DNA from: Acidobacteriota bacterium | GTDB taxonomy: Bacteria; Acidobacteriota; Terriglobia; Terriglobales; SCQP01 | Length of the DNA stretch: 64,000 nt | Direction of reading: 5' to 3' | Assembly: GCA_004299485.1 (NCBI GenBank) | Contig: SCQP01000012.1 | Location: forward strand, 1 to 64,000 | Position numbers and translations under genes: made by a program | Notes under the pieces: generated by a model | Databases searched by the model: none | The model's input: only the letters and a program-made list of their open reading frames with translations | What the model was told of the DNA's origin: nothing | Part shown: piece by piece, positions 8,386 to 17,138 of the stretch | Numbering within the stretch: the stretch's first letter is position 1 | Layout of the letters: each line of letters opens with the position of its first letter

Positions 8386-10332
8386 ATGGCAAAGATTATC
8401 GGAATTGACCTTGGCACCACCAACAGCGTGGTTGCCGTCATGGAAAACGGCGAACCCAAAGTGATCGCCAACGCCGAAGGCGGGCGGACGACGCCGTCGG
8501 TGGTGGCGTTCACCAAGAATGGCGAGCGGCTGGTGGGCCAGGTGGCCAAGCGGCAGGCGATTACCAACCCGGATGGGACGGTGTATTCGATCAAGCGCTT
8601 CATGGGGCGGCGCTACAACGAAGTCAGCGAAGAGATGAAGATGGTGCCCTACAAGGTGGTGCAGCAGGGCGACCACGTGGCGGTGGAGGTGCAGGGGAAG
8701 ACGTATACGCCGCCGGAGATTTCGGCGTTCATTCTGCAGAAGCTGAAACAGGCGGCGGACGATTACCTGGGCGAAAAAGTTACCGAAGCGGTGATCACCG
8801 TGCCGGCGTACTTTAACGACGCGCAGCGGCAGGCGACGAAGGACGCGGGGCGGATTGCGGGCCTGGACGTCAAGCGCATTGTGAACGAGCCGACGGCGGC
8901 GGCGCTGGCGTATGGCCTCGACAAGCAGAAGGAAGAGACCATCGCCATTTATGACTTTGGCGGCGGAACGTTCGACATTTCAATTCTGGAAGTGGGCGAG
9001 GGCGTGGTCGAGGTGAAATCGACCAACGGGGACACGCACCTGGGCGGCGACAACATCGACCAGCGGCTGGTGGACTGGCTGGTGGACGACTTCAAGAAAG
9101 ACGAAGGCATCGACCTGCGCGGGCGCGGCAACGAGATGGCGCTGCAGCGGCTGAAGGACGCGGCGGAGAAGGCCAAGATGGAGCTGTCGACGACGATGGA
9201 GACGGAGATCAACCTGCCCTTCATCACCGCCGACGCCAGCGGGCCGAAACACCTGCTGAAAAAGCTGTCACGCTCGCAGTTTGAGCGCATGGTGGAAGAG
9301 ATTTTGCAGCGCTCGGTGGCGCCCTGCCAGCAGGCGCTCAAAGACGCCGGCCTCACCGCGGACAAGATCAACGAAGTGGTGCTGGTGGGCGGCTCGACGC
9401 GCATTCCGCGGGTGCAGCAGATCGTGAAGGACCTGTTCCACAAGGAGCCGCACAAGGGCGTGAATCCGGACGAAGTGGTGGCGGTGGGGGCGGCGGTGCA
9501 GGCGGGCGTGCTGGCGGGCGAGGTGAAAGACCTGCTGCTGCTGGACGTGACGCCGCTGTCGCTGGGCATCGAGACTCTGGGCGGGGTGAACACGGTGCTG
9601 ATCCAGCGCAACACCACGATTCCGACGCGGAAGAGCGAGACGTTTTCGACCGCGGCCGACAACCAGACGTCGGTTGAGGTACACGTGCTGCAAGGCGAGC
9701 GGCCGATGGCGGCGCAGAACCGGACGCTGGGGAAGTTCCATCTGGTGGGTCTGCCGGCGGCGCCGCGCGGGATTCCGCAAATTGAGGTGACGTTCGACAT
9801 TGACGCCAACGGCATCGTGAACGTGAGCGCCAAGGATCTGGGCACGAGCAAGGAGCAGAAGATCACCATCACCAGCTCCAGCGGCTTGTCGAAGGACGAG
9901 ATCGACCGCATGACCAAGGAGGCCGAGGCGCACTCGGACGAGGACAAGCAGCGGCGCGAAGAGGTGGAGGCGCGCAATCAGCTCGACAGCCTGGTGTACA
10001 ACACCGACAAGATGCTGAAGGAGAACCGGGAGAAGGTTCCGGCGAGCGATGCGCAGGCGGTGGACGCGGCGCTGGCGGACGGGCGCAAGGCCCTGGAAGG
10101 CGGCGATACGGCGGCGATGGTGGCGGCCAAGGATGCGCTGACCGCGGCCACGCACAAGCTGGCGGAGGCGCTGTACAAGAACGCCAGCGCGCAGCCGGGC
10201 GGGCAGGCGCCGCCGAGCGAGCCGGAGCCGGGCGCGGGCGCGGCGCCGGGTACGGGCAATGGCGAGGCGAAGCCGGGGGACGTGATCGACGCCGAATATG
10301 TGGATGCCGACGGCGACGGCAAGAAGGGCTAA
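8386..10332 (+). CDS. dnaK: Molecular chaperone DnaK (Hsp70)
   Basis: A 648-residue cytosolic Hsp70. Present are the nucleotide-binding motifs [26 protein letters not shown] and the [13 protein letters not shown] block, the interdomain linker [19 protein letters not shown], the substrate domain and the acidic tail DVIDAEYVD. An Ala/Gly/Pro-rich low-complexity linker precedes the tail. ATG 8386 is chosen because GGAGG lies 10 bases upstream and the protein then begins [10 protein letters not shown]; an in-frame GTG at 8368 overlaps the ribosome-binding site. First gene of dnaK-dnaJ-hspR; no grpE is adjacent. Confidence 0.98.
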   Translation: MAKIIGIDLGTTNSVVAVMENGEPKVIANAEGGRTTPSVVAFTKNGERLVGQVAKRQAITNPDGTVYSIKRFMGRRYNEVSEEMKMVPYKVVQQGDHVAVEVQGKTYTPPEISAFILQKLKQAADDYLGEKVTEAVITVPAYFNDAQRQATKDAGRIAGLDVKRIVNEPTAAALAYGLDKQKEETIAIYDFGGGTFDISILEVGEGVVEVKSTNGDTHLGGDNIDQRLVDWLVDDFKKDEGIDLRGRGNEMALQRLKDAAEKAKMELSTTMETEINLPFITADASGPKHLLKKLSRSQFERMVEEILQRSVAPCQQALKDAGLTADKINEVVLVGGSTRIPRVQQIVKDLFHKEPHKGVNPDEVVAVGAAVQAGVLAGEVKDLLLLDVTPLSLGIETLGGVNTVLIQRNTTIPTRKSETFSTAADNQTSVEVHVLQGERPMAAQNRTLGKFHLVGLPAAPRGIPQIEVTFDIDANGIVNVSAKDLGTSKEQKITITSSSGLSKDEIDRMTKEAEAHSDEDKQRREEVEARNQLDSLVYNTDKMLKENREKVPASDAQAVDAALADGRKALEGGDTAAMVAAKDALTAATHKLAEALYKNASAQPGGQAPPSEPEPGAGAAPGTGNGEAKPGDVIDAEYVDADGDGKKG

Positions 10333-10344
10333 CATTCCCTTAAC

Positions 10345-11553
10345 GTGCCCACGGCCACCAAAGACTACTACGCCGTATTAGGAATCAAGCGGGGCGCCAC
10401 GGCGGACGAGATCCGCAAGGCGTACCGGCGGCTGGCGCGCAAGCTGCACCCGGACGTCAACCCGGGCAACAAGACGGCGGAAGACCGCTTTAAGCAGGTA
10501 CAGGAAGCCTACGACATCCTGAGCGACGCGAAGAAGCGGGATTTTTTCGACAAAACCGGTTTCTACAACGACCAGGCGTTTCAGCAGGGCGCGGACGTGT
10601 TTACGGGCGCGGCGCAGGGCGCGGCGGCCGGCGGTGCGCGCGGAGAAGGACGCTGGACGGGAGCGCCGCCGCCGGGATTTGATTTTTCCGGCTTCGATTT
10701 CTCGGGCTTTGAGCCGGGGGCGGCGGGCGCGGGGCGCAAGACGGCGGGCGGAGGGTCGTTCCGCGATATTTTTTCGAGCATCTTCAACCGCCAGGGCGCG
10801 CCCGCGGAGACGACCGGGAGCGATCTGGAGTATCAGGTGACGGTCGGGTTCTGGGATGCGATCCGGGGCTCGGTGCTGCGGCTGAATGTGCCGCGCCAGG
10901 ACCGCTGCCCGCAGTGCAACGGCACGGGCACGGGCGGACGCGGGGGAGTGTGTCCGGAGTGCGGCGGTAAGGGGCAGGTTTCGCAGACCGTCAATGGGAT
11001 GAAGTTCAACCTGCGCTGCGGCACCTGCGGCGGAACGGGCAAGGCGGGCGCGGCTTGTCCGCGCTGTCACGGCCAGGGCAGGGTGCAGCAGACCGAATCG
11101 CTGCAGGTGCAACTCAAGCCGGGCACGCGCGAAGGGGCGCGGCTGCGGATCCCGGGCAAGGGCAATTGGGGATCGGAAGGCAGCGGCGATCTGTACGTGA
11201 TCGTGCGCATCAAGCCGCATGCGCTGTTCCAGCGGCAGGCGGACGACATTTACGTGAAGGTGCCGATCAGCATTACGGAGGCGGCGCTGGGGGCCAAGAT
11301 CGGCGTGCCCACGATCGAGGGCAAGGCGCTGCTGAATATTCCGGCGGGGACGCAGTCGGGGCAGAAGTTCCGGATGCGCGAGCGCGGCGTCGCCAACGCG
11401 CAGCACGGCGAGGTGCGCGGGGATGAATACGTGGAAGTGCAGGTGGTGGTGCCGCACCTGCGCGACGAGCAGAGCCGCGAGCTGCTGCGCGAGTTCGCGC
11501 GGCTCAATCCCGAAGACGCGCGCGAGGCGGTTCTGAAGCAGGCGCAAGGGTAG
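10345..11553 (+). CDS. dnaJ: Co-chaperone DnaJ (Hsp40)
   Basis: A 402-residue class A J-protein that stimulates DnaK ATPase. The J domain (residues 7-70) contains [10 protein letters not shown] with the HPD triad. A Gly/Phe-rich linker with repeated FDFSGF follows. The zinc domain has four Cys pairs: [24 protein letters not shown] and CPRCHGQG. The C-terminal peptide-binding domains are complete. Translation starts at GTG 10345, 12 bases after the dnaK stop, so the two are co-transcribed. Confidence 0.97.
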   Translation: MPTATKDYYAVLGIKRGATADEIRKAYRRLARKLHPDVNPGNKTAEDRFKQVQEAYDILSDAKKRDFFDKTGFYNDQAFQQGADVFTGAAQGAAAGGARGEGRWTGAPPPGFDFSGFDFSGFEPGAAGAGRKTAGGGSFRDIFSSIFNRQGAPAETTGSDLEYQVTVGFWDAIRGSVLRLNVPRQDRCPQCNGTGTGGRGGVCPECGGKGQVSQTVNGMKFNLRCGTCGGTGKAGAACPRCHGQGRVQQTESLQVQLKPGTREGARLRIPGKGNWGSEGSGDLYVIVRIKPHALFQRQADDIYVKVPISITEAALGAKIGVPTIEGKALLNIPAGTQSGQKFRMRERGVANAQHGEVRGDEYVEVQVVVPHLRDEQSRELLREFARLNPEDAREAVLKQAQG

Positions 11554-11561
11554 GGGGCAGG

Positions 11562-11969
11562 ATGGTCCGCAAAAAAGGCCGCGCTGCGTACATGATTTCC
11601 GCTGTCGCCGAGCAGTACGGCGTGCATCCGCAGACACTGCGGCTGTACGAGCGCGAAGGGCTGCTGAAGCCGTCACGCACGGAAGGCAACACGCGGCTGT
11701 ACACGGAGGAGGACCTGCAGCGGCTGGAGGTGATTCTGTCGCTGACGCGCGACATGGGGGTGAATCTGGCGGGGGTTGAGGTGATCCTGAATCTGCGCGA
11801 GCGCATGCAGCAGATGCAGCAGCAGATGCAGGAGTTCGTGGACTTTGTGCAGCACGATCTGGTGAACCGCGGGATGGGTCTCGGCGGGACGAGCGAGGCG
11901 CTGGTGCCGGTGCGGCAGGGGCCGGGAGGCAGGGGTCAGGGGTCAGGGGCCAGGGGCCAGGGCCGCTAG
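11562..11969 (+). CDS. hspR: MerR-family heat-shock repressor HspR
   Basis: A 135-residue MerR-type regulator. The winged-helix domain reads YGVHPQTLRLYEREGLLKP and TEGNTRLYTEEDLQRLE, the HspR signature, followed by a Gln/Met-rich coiled helix MQQMQQQMQEF. In bacteria with this gene order HspR represses its own operon together with DnaK; that is family knowledge. The last ~20 residues (Gly/Gln/Arg-rich, ending GARGQGR) are encoded by a tandem AGGGGTCAGGGG/CCAGGGG repeat at about 11930-11966 and look like a recent low-complexity addition. Confidence 0.93.
   Translation: MVRKKGRAAYMISAVAEQYGVHPQTLRLYEREGLLKPSRTEGNTRLYTEEDLQRLEVILSLTRDMGVNLAGVEVILNLRERMQQMQQQMQEFVDFVQHDLVNRGMGLGGTSEALVPVRQGPGGRGQGSGARGQGR
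11930..11966 (+). repeat. Tandem AGGGGTC/AGGGGCC low-complexity repeat inside hspR 3' end
   Basis: About five near-repeats of a 7-base G-rich unit (CAGGGGT, CAGGGGC) encode the Gly/Gln tail of HspR. The same G-rich words recur at 49010-49035 in the kinase gene and 60390-60410 between dnaN and lolA, next to GGGAAAAGGG tracts. Confidence 0.7.
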
Positions 11970-11981
11970 GGCGGGTACATC

Positions 11982-12497
11982 ATGGCGGTGCGGTCCAAGC
12001 CGTATGGGTTGAGCGTGCCGGTTGCCTTGCCGGAGCAGGGGACGGCGTGGGAGCGGGCGCAGCACTGGCTGGCGATTGGCGGCCCGATCGGACTGATTCC
12101 CTGGGTGCCGGCGACGATTGCCTCCGCCATCGTTGCGGCGGTGTGCTGGTGGCGGCCGCCGGCGTGGGCATTTATCGTGCCCGCCGTCATCGTGCTGTTC
12201 ATCGCCGGCGGGTTTGCGGGGACGACGTCGGAGCGATTGCTGGGCGTCGAAGACCCGCGCAATGTGGTGCTCGACGAAATTGCCGGGCAGTTGCTGACGT
12301 TCGTCTTTGTACTGCCGACCAGCGCCGCGGCGGCGATTGCGGGCTTCGTGCTGTTCCGCATCTTCGATGTCATCAAGCCGCCGCCGGCACGCGCGGCCGA
12401 GCGGCTGCGCGGCGGCTGGGGGATCATGGCCGACGATCTGGTCGGGGGGCTGTATGCGGCGGTGATTCTGTGGCTGCTGGCGCGGGTGTTGCGCTAG
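11982..12497 (+). CDS. pgpA: Phosphatidylglycerophosphatase A
   Basis: A 171-residue membrane enzyme that dephosphorylates phosphatidylglycerol phosphate in phospholipid synthesis. Family motifs are VEDPRNVVLDEIAGQ, FRIFDVIKPPP and GGWGIMADDLVGG, with acidic active-site residues. Three to four hydrophobic helices are visible. It begins 12 bases after hspR, on the same strand, so it may be read through from the chaperone operon. The length is normal. Confidence 0.93.
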   Translation: MAVRSKPYGLSVPVALPEQGTAWERAQHWLAIGGPIGLIPWVPATIASAIVAAVCWWRPPAWAFIVPAVIVLFIAGGFAGTTSERLLGVEDPRNVVLDEIAGQLLTFVFVLPTSAAAAIAGFVLFRIFDVIKPPPARAAERLRGGWGIMADDLVGGLYAAVILWLLARVLR

Positions 12498-12586
12498 GGT
12501 GGGAGCCGCGAGGCGGGCTATCGATCTGGGCTATCCGCCATCAGCGGCCAGCCATCAGCTCGACTGGTGCGGCGCCCGGCTCCTGG

Positions 12587-13630
12587 TCATGCGCGGGCCG
12601 CAGGCGTAAACAGGACGCGGCTGCTGAGGGGGATTTCGCGCAGCTTGGCTACCTGCCAGCCGGATTGCGACGCGAGCGCGGCGAAGGCGGAGGCGGTGCG
12701 GGGATGGGTGGCGGCGCCGCGGTCCTGCCGCAGCTTGCGCGAGAGGTCGTCGTCGCTGGTGAAGGTGCCGGCGACGGCAAGCACATTGCCGGCGCGCGCC
12801 AGCACCGCCAGATTCGCCGCGATCGTGGCATCGTCGCCGTACTCGAATAAGCCGCCTTCGGAGGAGGCAACCGTGATCGTGGCCGACGCGCGGGCTGACA
12901 AGGCTGATTGCAGCGATGCCGTGTCGCGCCAGTCGTAGGGGATGTGGCGAAACGAAATGGCCAGACCGGCGAGGGGTGCACCTGGCGCGCAGAGCGCGGC
13001 GAGGGCCGCGCGGCCGAAGGCGGGGCCGGCGTCGTCCTGATCGAAGACGTCGATGGCGATCGGGCGGTGCTCGAGTAGTGCGGGCGCGTGCTGGTGGAGG
13101 AGCAGAAGCGCATTCCAGGTGTCGGCGGCCGGGCCGCCGGCGATGTCCACAAACTGGAGCGGAGCCTGCGGGTTGGCCGCCAGCACCGGGCCGAGAACAT
13201 CCGCCAGGTAGTGCGCCATATCGTGCAGGCGCAGTCGCATGGCGAGGAGCGACGGCCCCTGTGCGAAGTGACGGTCGAGGGGCTGGGCGTAGGTGGCGCC
13301 GAGCATGTCGGGACCGAGCTTCATGAGGTAGGTGCTCGTGCCGCTGACGAATGAGTTGCGCGACTCGAGCAAGCAGCGGCCCACGAGCGAGCGGCGCATC
13401 ATGCGCTGGAACAGCAGGGAGCGCAGAAACCGGGGCAGGCGGCGAAAGGGACTGCGCTCGAGGAAGCGGGTAAAGCGCTCCTGCAGCTCGGCGTCGCTGA
13501 GGGCCGGTTCGGCGAAGGCGGGATGAGTGATGTCGATGACCGGCAGCTCGAGGCCGTCGGGCGTGAGTGCGTAGCAGACGCCAAGTTTCTTGTTGGCTTC
13601 GAGGCGCGCGGGGGCGGGCGGCGGCGTCAC
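12587..13630 (-). CDS. Uncharacterised protein with a methyltransferase-like Rossmann core
   Basis: 347 residues, not confidently assigned. The central FVDIAGGPAADTWNALLLL resembles a SAM-binding motif I, followed after the expected distance by an acidic IDVFDQDD and later PYDWRD and ASSEGGLFEYGDD. The N-terminal 150 residues are helical and Arg-rich with no known domain. GTG 13630 overlaps the stop of the ImmA-like gene (GTGA), so it is translationally coupled to an XRE regulator/metallopeptidase pair. That link suggests a conditionally expressed effector rather than a housekeeping enzyme, which is inference. Only 40% sure it is a genuine methyltransferase. Confidence 0.75.
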   Translation of the reverse strand: MTPPPAPARLEANKKLGVCYALTPDGLELPVIDITHPAFAEPALSDAELQERFTRFLERSPFRRLPRFLRSLLFQRMMRRSLVGRCLLESRNSFVSGTSTYLMKLGPDMLGATYAQPLDRHFAQGPSLLAMRLRLHDMAHYLADVLGPVLAANPQAPLQFVDIAGGPAADTWNALLLLHQHAPALLEHRPIAIDVFDQDDAGPAFGRAALAALCAPGAPLAGLAISFRHIPYDWRDTASLQSALSARASATITVASSEGGLFEYGDDATIAANLAVLARAGNVLAVAGTFTSDDDLSRKLRQDRGAATHPRTASAFAALASQSGWQVAKLREIPLSSRVLFTPAARA

Positions 13631-14064
13631 GGCTTCAGCCGCAGGCGCGCCAGATGGATTTCAACTGCTTTCGCGCTCACCGAGAATTGCTTGCTGAGCG
13701 GTTCGGCCGCATAAGAGTTGAAGGTGGGCGCGTCGACGCCTGCGCCGAGCCCCGCCGCGTGCTTAACCTGGGTTGAGTACGCAGCCTCGATTGCTTTGGG
13801 CGGCATGAGCACGCAGCCTGCGAAGTTGTTGGCGTCTGCTTCCCACGCGTCCAGGCTCTGCGTGGGCAAAGCCGCCAAAAACGCGCGGTACTCTTCGATC
13901 GACGACATGCGCTTTTCTGCGTAGACGTCCGCATGCAGCACGCGGTGCCCGATTTCGTGCGCCAGGGTAAAGCGATAGCGCTCCGAGTAGGTGCTCATCA
14001 TGTAGTCATCTACATAAATTGCGGAAAAATCGCTCGCCAGAAACCCGTCCACGTAGGCAAGCAT
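13627..14064 (-). CDS. ImmA/IrrE-family zinc metallopeptidase
   Basis: A 145-residue DUF955/ImmA protein. The zinc site HEIGHRVLH (HExxH plus downstream His) and the helix WEADANNFAGCVLMP are diagnostic. Members usually cleave or inactivate a partner XRE repressor in response to a signal, and the XRE gene lies 3 bases upstream in the same operon. It is coupled by a 4-base overlap to the downstream methyltransferase-like gene. It is shorter than IrrE-type regulators and has no separate N-terminal DNA-binding domain, consistent with a split XRE + ImmA arrangement. Confidence 0.88.
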   Translation of the reverse strand: MLAYVDGFLASDFSAIYVDDYMMSTYSERYRFTLAHEIGHRVLHADVYAEKRMSSIEEYRAFLAALPTQSLDAWEADANNFAGCVLMPPKAIEAAYSTQVKHAAGLGAGVDAPTFNSYAAEPLSKQFSVSAKAVEIHLARLRLKP

Positions 14065-14067
14065 TGC

Positions 14068-14433
14068 TTAGCTGCTGCGAATCTTCTCGATCAGCGCATC
14101 CATGTGCTTGCCGTCCAGACCGTTGTTGCGAATGGTCCGGAACAGAAGCGGCAACCGGGCCACCACTTCCTCCTCTGAGGTCATATACGCAGGCATCGTA
14201 CCAGCCCCGGCTGCCGCCAGGTCGAAGAACTCGTACCACTCCGGCGAGGCCTCTTTCAACCGAAGATCGGCTGCGTACTGCTCCAGCTTCGCCCGCGCGT
14301 CAGGCGGCGGCAGCAGCCCGCGCTCCAGTTTGCTGATATTGCCAGGATCGTAGCCATGCTGCACACAGAATTCGCGCAACCCCTCGCCGTTGCGCAGACG
14401 GCACTCTTTGAAAAAGCTGCCAAAGCTCTTCAT
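14068..14433 (-). CDS. XRE-family transcriptional regulator
   Basis: A 121-residue protein with an N-terminal helix-turn-helix: LREFCVQHGYDPGNISKLERG (about residues 19-39) matches the Cro/CI pattern. The rest is helical. It is the first gene of the XRE-ImmA-methyltransferase-like operon. A perfect 7-base inverted repeat covering a good -10 box lies 31-48 bases upstream, pointing to autorepression relieved by the ImmA protease. Confidence 0.87.
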   Translation of the reverse strand: MKSFGSFFKECRLRNGEGLREFCVQHGYDPGNISKLERGLLPPPDARAKLEQYAADLRLKEASPEWYEFFDLAAAGAGTMPAYMTSEEEVVARLPLLFRTIRNNGLDGKHMDALIEKIRSS

Positions 14434-14463
14434 GGCTGTCCCCCTCCCTTCTCCGGGGCCTCC

Positions 14464-14481
14464 GTTGTATTAGTATACAAC
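14464..14481 (-). promoter_or_regulatory. Operator palindrome overlapping the -10 box of the XRE-ImmA operon
   Basis: GTTGTAT (14464-14470), four-base spacer, ATACAAC (14475-14481): a perfect 7-base inverted repeat. On the minus strand the sequence TATACT (14472-14477) inside it is a near-consensus -10 for the XRE gene starting at 14433; the matching -35 position (14495-14500, GTCGCA) is weak. An A/T-rich palindrome in 65% GC surroundings stands out. A repressor bound here would block RNA polymerase. Confidence 0.65.
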
Positions 14482-14521
14482 GCGCGTACCACGGTGCGAC
14501 CTAGTTCCCGCTTGACGTTAG

Positions 14522-15868
14522 TTATTCAGCGAGGCGAGCGAACTGCTCGCCGGTGGGTTCGGCTCAACAGAACCAGGGTTCGTCGAGGTAGGGGATGGTC
14601 GCGCGAACGGGCGCCGCGGCGGGGAGATGCACGCCGCCGACCAGGTTGGCGATTGCGGCGAAGATTTCGGGGCGGGGGCGCTGGGTTTTGGTGGCGTGGG
14701 CAACCGTGTCTTGCACAGCGGAGCAGAGATCGTCGGCGGTGGGGTCGAGCGGGCGCCAGAGGTAGCTGAGGGCGGCGGGGTCGAAGTCGCCGAGCCATTC
14801 GGCGGCGCCGGGCAGGTTGAGCATCAGCGAGCCTTGGGGGATCAACAGGCGGATGCCGAACTGGACGGGGGCGATCTGGGTGACGAGATCATGCGCGGCG
14901 AGGGCGTCGAGCATGGCGCGGAAGCTGGCGGGCGTCGTCCAGGGGGTGAAGCTGACGAAGGTGGGGTTGAGCGGGAGGCCGAGGCTGCGCGTCAGCTCCA
15001 GGGCGCGGAAGAAGTCGGCGGCGGTGTGGCCTTTGTCGAGCCGGGCGAGAACGGCGTCGTCAAACGACTCGACGGCGGTGGTGATGAGGGCGCAGCCGGC
15101 GTCGCGCAGGCGCGGCAACAGCGCGGCGTGCTGGAGCAGGTGCTCAACCTTGATGGTGGCGTCGAAGCTGAGGGTAGGAAATTCGCGGTGGAGGGCGTCG
15201 ACGATGCGCAGGGCGTGGGTGGGACCGTTGAGGAAATCGGGGTCGCCGAAGGTGATGTGCTGGGCGCCGGCGGCGACTTGCTGGCGGATATCGGCGAGCA
15301 CCACATCGGGCGCGACGATGCGGAAGCGGCCCTGGTAAATCGGCACGATGGGGCAGTGGCGGCAGTGATGCTTGCAGCCGCGCGAGGCTTCGGTGTAGCC
15401 GGCGATGCGGCGCGCGCCATCGGGCAGGTGCAGATGCGCATATTCACTGAGGGGCGGCAGATCGCGGCGGTCGGGCACAGCAAAGGTCAGGCGCGCAAGG
15501 CCGGGCGCGGGTTCGGTGGCGCCGGCGGCCAAGTCGGCCTCGAACTCCGGTCCGAGGATGGTGTCCACGCCGGCATCGCGCAGTAGACTGGCGTTCATGG
15601 GCGCGTAAAGGCCGAAAGCGACGATGCGCGCACGGGACGCAAGCTGACGCAGGCGCGGCAGAAGAGCCAGCACGAGGCGCGTGGCGGTGTGCATGGGCAG
15701 GTAGAGGCCGACGAGGTCCGCGGCCGCGAGGGCGTGCTCGTCGAGCTGCTGGCGCGAGAGGTCGGCGCAGGTGACGTCCCAGCCGGCGCGGCGGAGCCAG
15801 GCGGCGGGCGAGGCCAGGCCGAAGGGCTGGCGCCCCATCTCGTAGGTCCCGATCAGTACTGCCCGCAT
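14522..15868 (-). CDS. B12-binding-like radical SAM protein with predicted selenocysteine tail (CUAEP type)
   Basis: From ATG 15868 to the TGA at 14564-14566 the protein has 434 residues: an N-terminal cobalamin-binding-like domain (FGLASPAAWLRRAGWDV, LVGLYLPMHTATR) and a radical SAM core with the 4Fe-4S motif GCKHHCRHCP. The apparent C-terminus is EPWFC. Reading TGA as selenocysteine gives Cys-Sec-Ala-Glu-Pro, then TGEQFARLAE and TAA at 14522-14524. This matches the 'CUAEP/CCAEP-tail' radical SAM family as I recall it, where the residue is Sec or Cys. A hairpin suited to a bacterial SECIS lies 12 bases after the TGA. Total 448 residues. ATG 15892 is an alternative start. Substrate unknown. 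It is divergent from an SDR gene. Confidence 0.85.
14533..14551 (-). promoter_or_regulatory. Predicted bacterial SECIS hairpin
   Basis: On the minus strand, GGCGAGC (14551-14545), loop AGTTC, GCTCGCC (14539-14533): a perfect 7-bp stem starting 12 bases after the in-frame TGA. In E. coli fdhF the SelB-binding stem-loop starts about 11 bases after UGA and has a G-U in the apical loop; here the loop also holds G followed by U. It lies wholly within the predicted coding tail. Confidence 0.65.
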
Positions 15869-15925
15869 AGTCTCATGATAGCGAGCTGCCATTTTGTGCC
15901 ATGCTGAATGGTTCTAGGAGGGGCG

Positions 15926-16702
15926 ATGCGGATTGCGGTGGTGACGGGGGCGGCGCAGGGGATTGGACGCACAACGGCGGAGGTGCTGGCGGAGCGGGGC
16001 TATGCGCTGGCGCTGTTTGACCTGCAAGGGTCGGAGGCGACGGCCAAGGCGGTGCGCGGGATGGGGACGCCGGAGCCGCCGCTCGATGTCCGCGGCGATG
16101 TCAGCGACGCGGGTGCGGTTGCCGCGCTGGCGGCGGCGGTGCAGCAGCGCTGGGGACGCGCGGATGTGCTGGTCAATAACGCCGGCATCAGCTTTATTGA
16201 GCCGGCCGAGGATCTGGACGCGGCGCGGGCGCGGAAGGTGCTGGAAGTGAACCTGCTGGGGCCGATGCTGCTGTCGCAGGCCTTCGGGCGGATGATGCTG
16301 GCAGCGGCGAGCGGCAGCATCATCAACGTCGCCTCGGTCGCCGGGCTTAAGGGGATCGCGGACCGCAGCGTGTACAACGCCACCAAGCACGGCCTGATTG
16401 GCTATACGCGGACGCTGGCGGTGGAGTGGGGCGGGCGCGGCGTGCGCGTCAATGCGGTCTGCCCGGGATGGGTCAAGACGGACATGGACGACACGGCGCA
16501 GGCGTCGGGACTGTATTCCGACAGCGACATCACCAACCACGTGCCCATGGGCCGCTTCGCGCTGCCGGAAGACGTCGCGCGCGCGATCGCGTTTCTGGCT
16601 GACCCGGTGGAGAGCAGCTTCATCAATGGCGTGGCGCTGCCGGTGGACGGCGGATGGACGGCGGATGGAAGCTGGCAGAAGTTGCGCCTGTCGAAGCGGT
16701 AG
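15926..16702 (+). CDS. SDR-family NAD(P)-dependent oxidoreductase
   Basis: A 258-residue classical short-chain dehydrogenase. The coenzyme motif TGAAQGIG is at the N-terminus, then LVNNAGIS, the catalytic Ser in IINVASVAG and Tyr-x-x-x-Lys in YNATKHGLIG, and VNAVCPGWVKTDM. The tail VALPVDGGWTADGSW is typical of acyl-, sugar- or steroid-type SDRs. ATG 15926 has AGGAGG at 15916-15921; the in-frame ATG 15908 lies before it. The gene is divergent from the radical SAM gene across about 57 bases, so they may share control. The substrate is unknown. Confidence 0.9.
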   Translation: MRIAVVTGAAQGIGRTTAEVLAERGYALALFDLQGSEATAKAVRGMGTPEPPLDVRGDVSDAGAVAALAAAVQQRWGRADVLVNNAGISFIEPAEDLDAARARKVLEVNLLGPMLLSQAFGRMMLAAASGSIINVASVAGLKGIADRSVYNATKHGLIGYTRTLAVEWGGRGVRVNAVCPGWVKTDMDDTAQASGLYSDSDITNHVPMGRFALPEDVARAIAFLADPVESSFINGVALPVDGGWTADGSWQKLRLSKR

Positions 16703-16710
16703 CGAGTTTC

Positions 16711-16860
16711 GTGGCACAGCCACCTTTTGCTGGAGCCGCCCTCCCACTGCCACCCCAAGCCGCCTGCGGCTTGGGGGCCCAGGCGCTGGTCGGGCTGTGG
16801 CTGGGCTTCGCTCCCCGGCAAACGCCCGCAGGTGCTCATGGCGTCTCCAAGTTGCCGCGA
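16711..16860 (+). repeat. Palindromic repeat family B, copy 1 (with nested hairpin)
   Basis: Begins with the palindrome GTGGC-ACA-GCCAC (16711-16723), continues CTTTTGCTGGAGCCGCCCTC and ends CTCCAAGTTGCCGC. It matches the copy inside rsmG (62851-62963) at both ends. Relative to that copy it carries an extra ~35 bases with a perfect 11-bp stem (CCCCAAGCCGC/GCGGCTTGGGG, loop CT) at 16753-16776. It fills the gap between the SDR gene and brnA, and joins a family C fragment. Confidence 0.8.
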
Positions 16861-16861
16861 A

Positions 16862-16908
16862 TTGACTGGCGCGGGGCCTGGCGTGGCTGCGGCCACCGCG
16901 TTCAGCGG
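16862..16908 (+). repeat. Repeat family C, partial copy 1
   Basis: ATTGACTGGCGCGGGGCCTG followed by GCGTGGCTGCGGCCACCGCG matches the start of the two C copies in the VPS10 gene (36267, 36765). The stem is imperfect here and the 3' half is missing. It follows directly after repeat B copy 1. Confidence 0.55.
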
Positions 16909-17138
16909 ACGCGCTGGGAGGCGCGAATCTCTCGTTGTAGGATGGCGGTCACAAACTCTGAGAGCGTGACGCCGCTAGCGGTGGCCTGAGCGGCGAGGAG
17001 GTCCCAAACCTCCTTGTCGACGGAAATCGGCAAGAGCACACGTTTTTCCGCGGGGATGTAGTGCAGCCCGCGCGTGCCACGGCGGAAGTCGATCTCGCCT
17101 GGCATTTCGCCGGCATGCTCGGATTTTCCCTGGCTCAT
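16902..17138 (-). CDS. brnA: BrnA-type antitoxin
   Basis: 78 residues. The C-terminal half (LPISVDKEVWDLLAAQA, GVTLSEFVTAILQREI) has a ribbon-helix-helix-like pattern, as in BrnA/CopG antitoxins. It overlaps the upstream brnT by 4 bases and is transcribed after it, the usual brnT-brnA order. It would neutralise BrnT and repress the operon. Confidence 0.75.
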   Translation of the reverse strand: MSQGKSEHAGEMPGEIDFRRGTRGLHYIPAEKRVLLPISVDKEVWDLLAAQATASGVTLSEFVTAILQREIRASQRVR

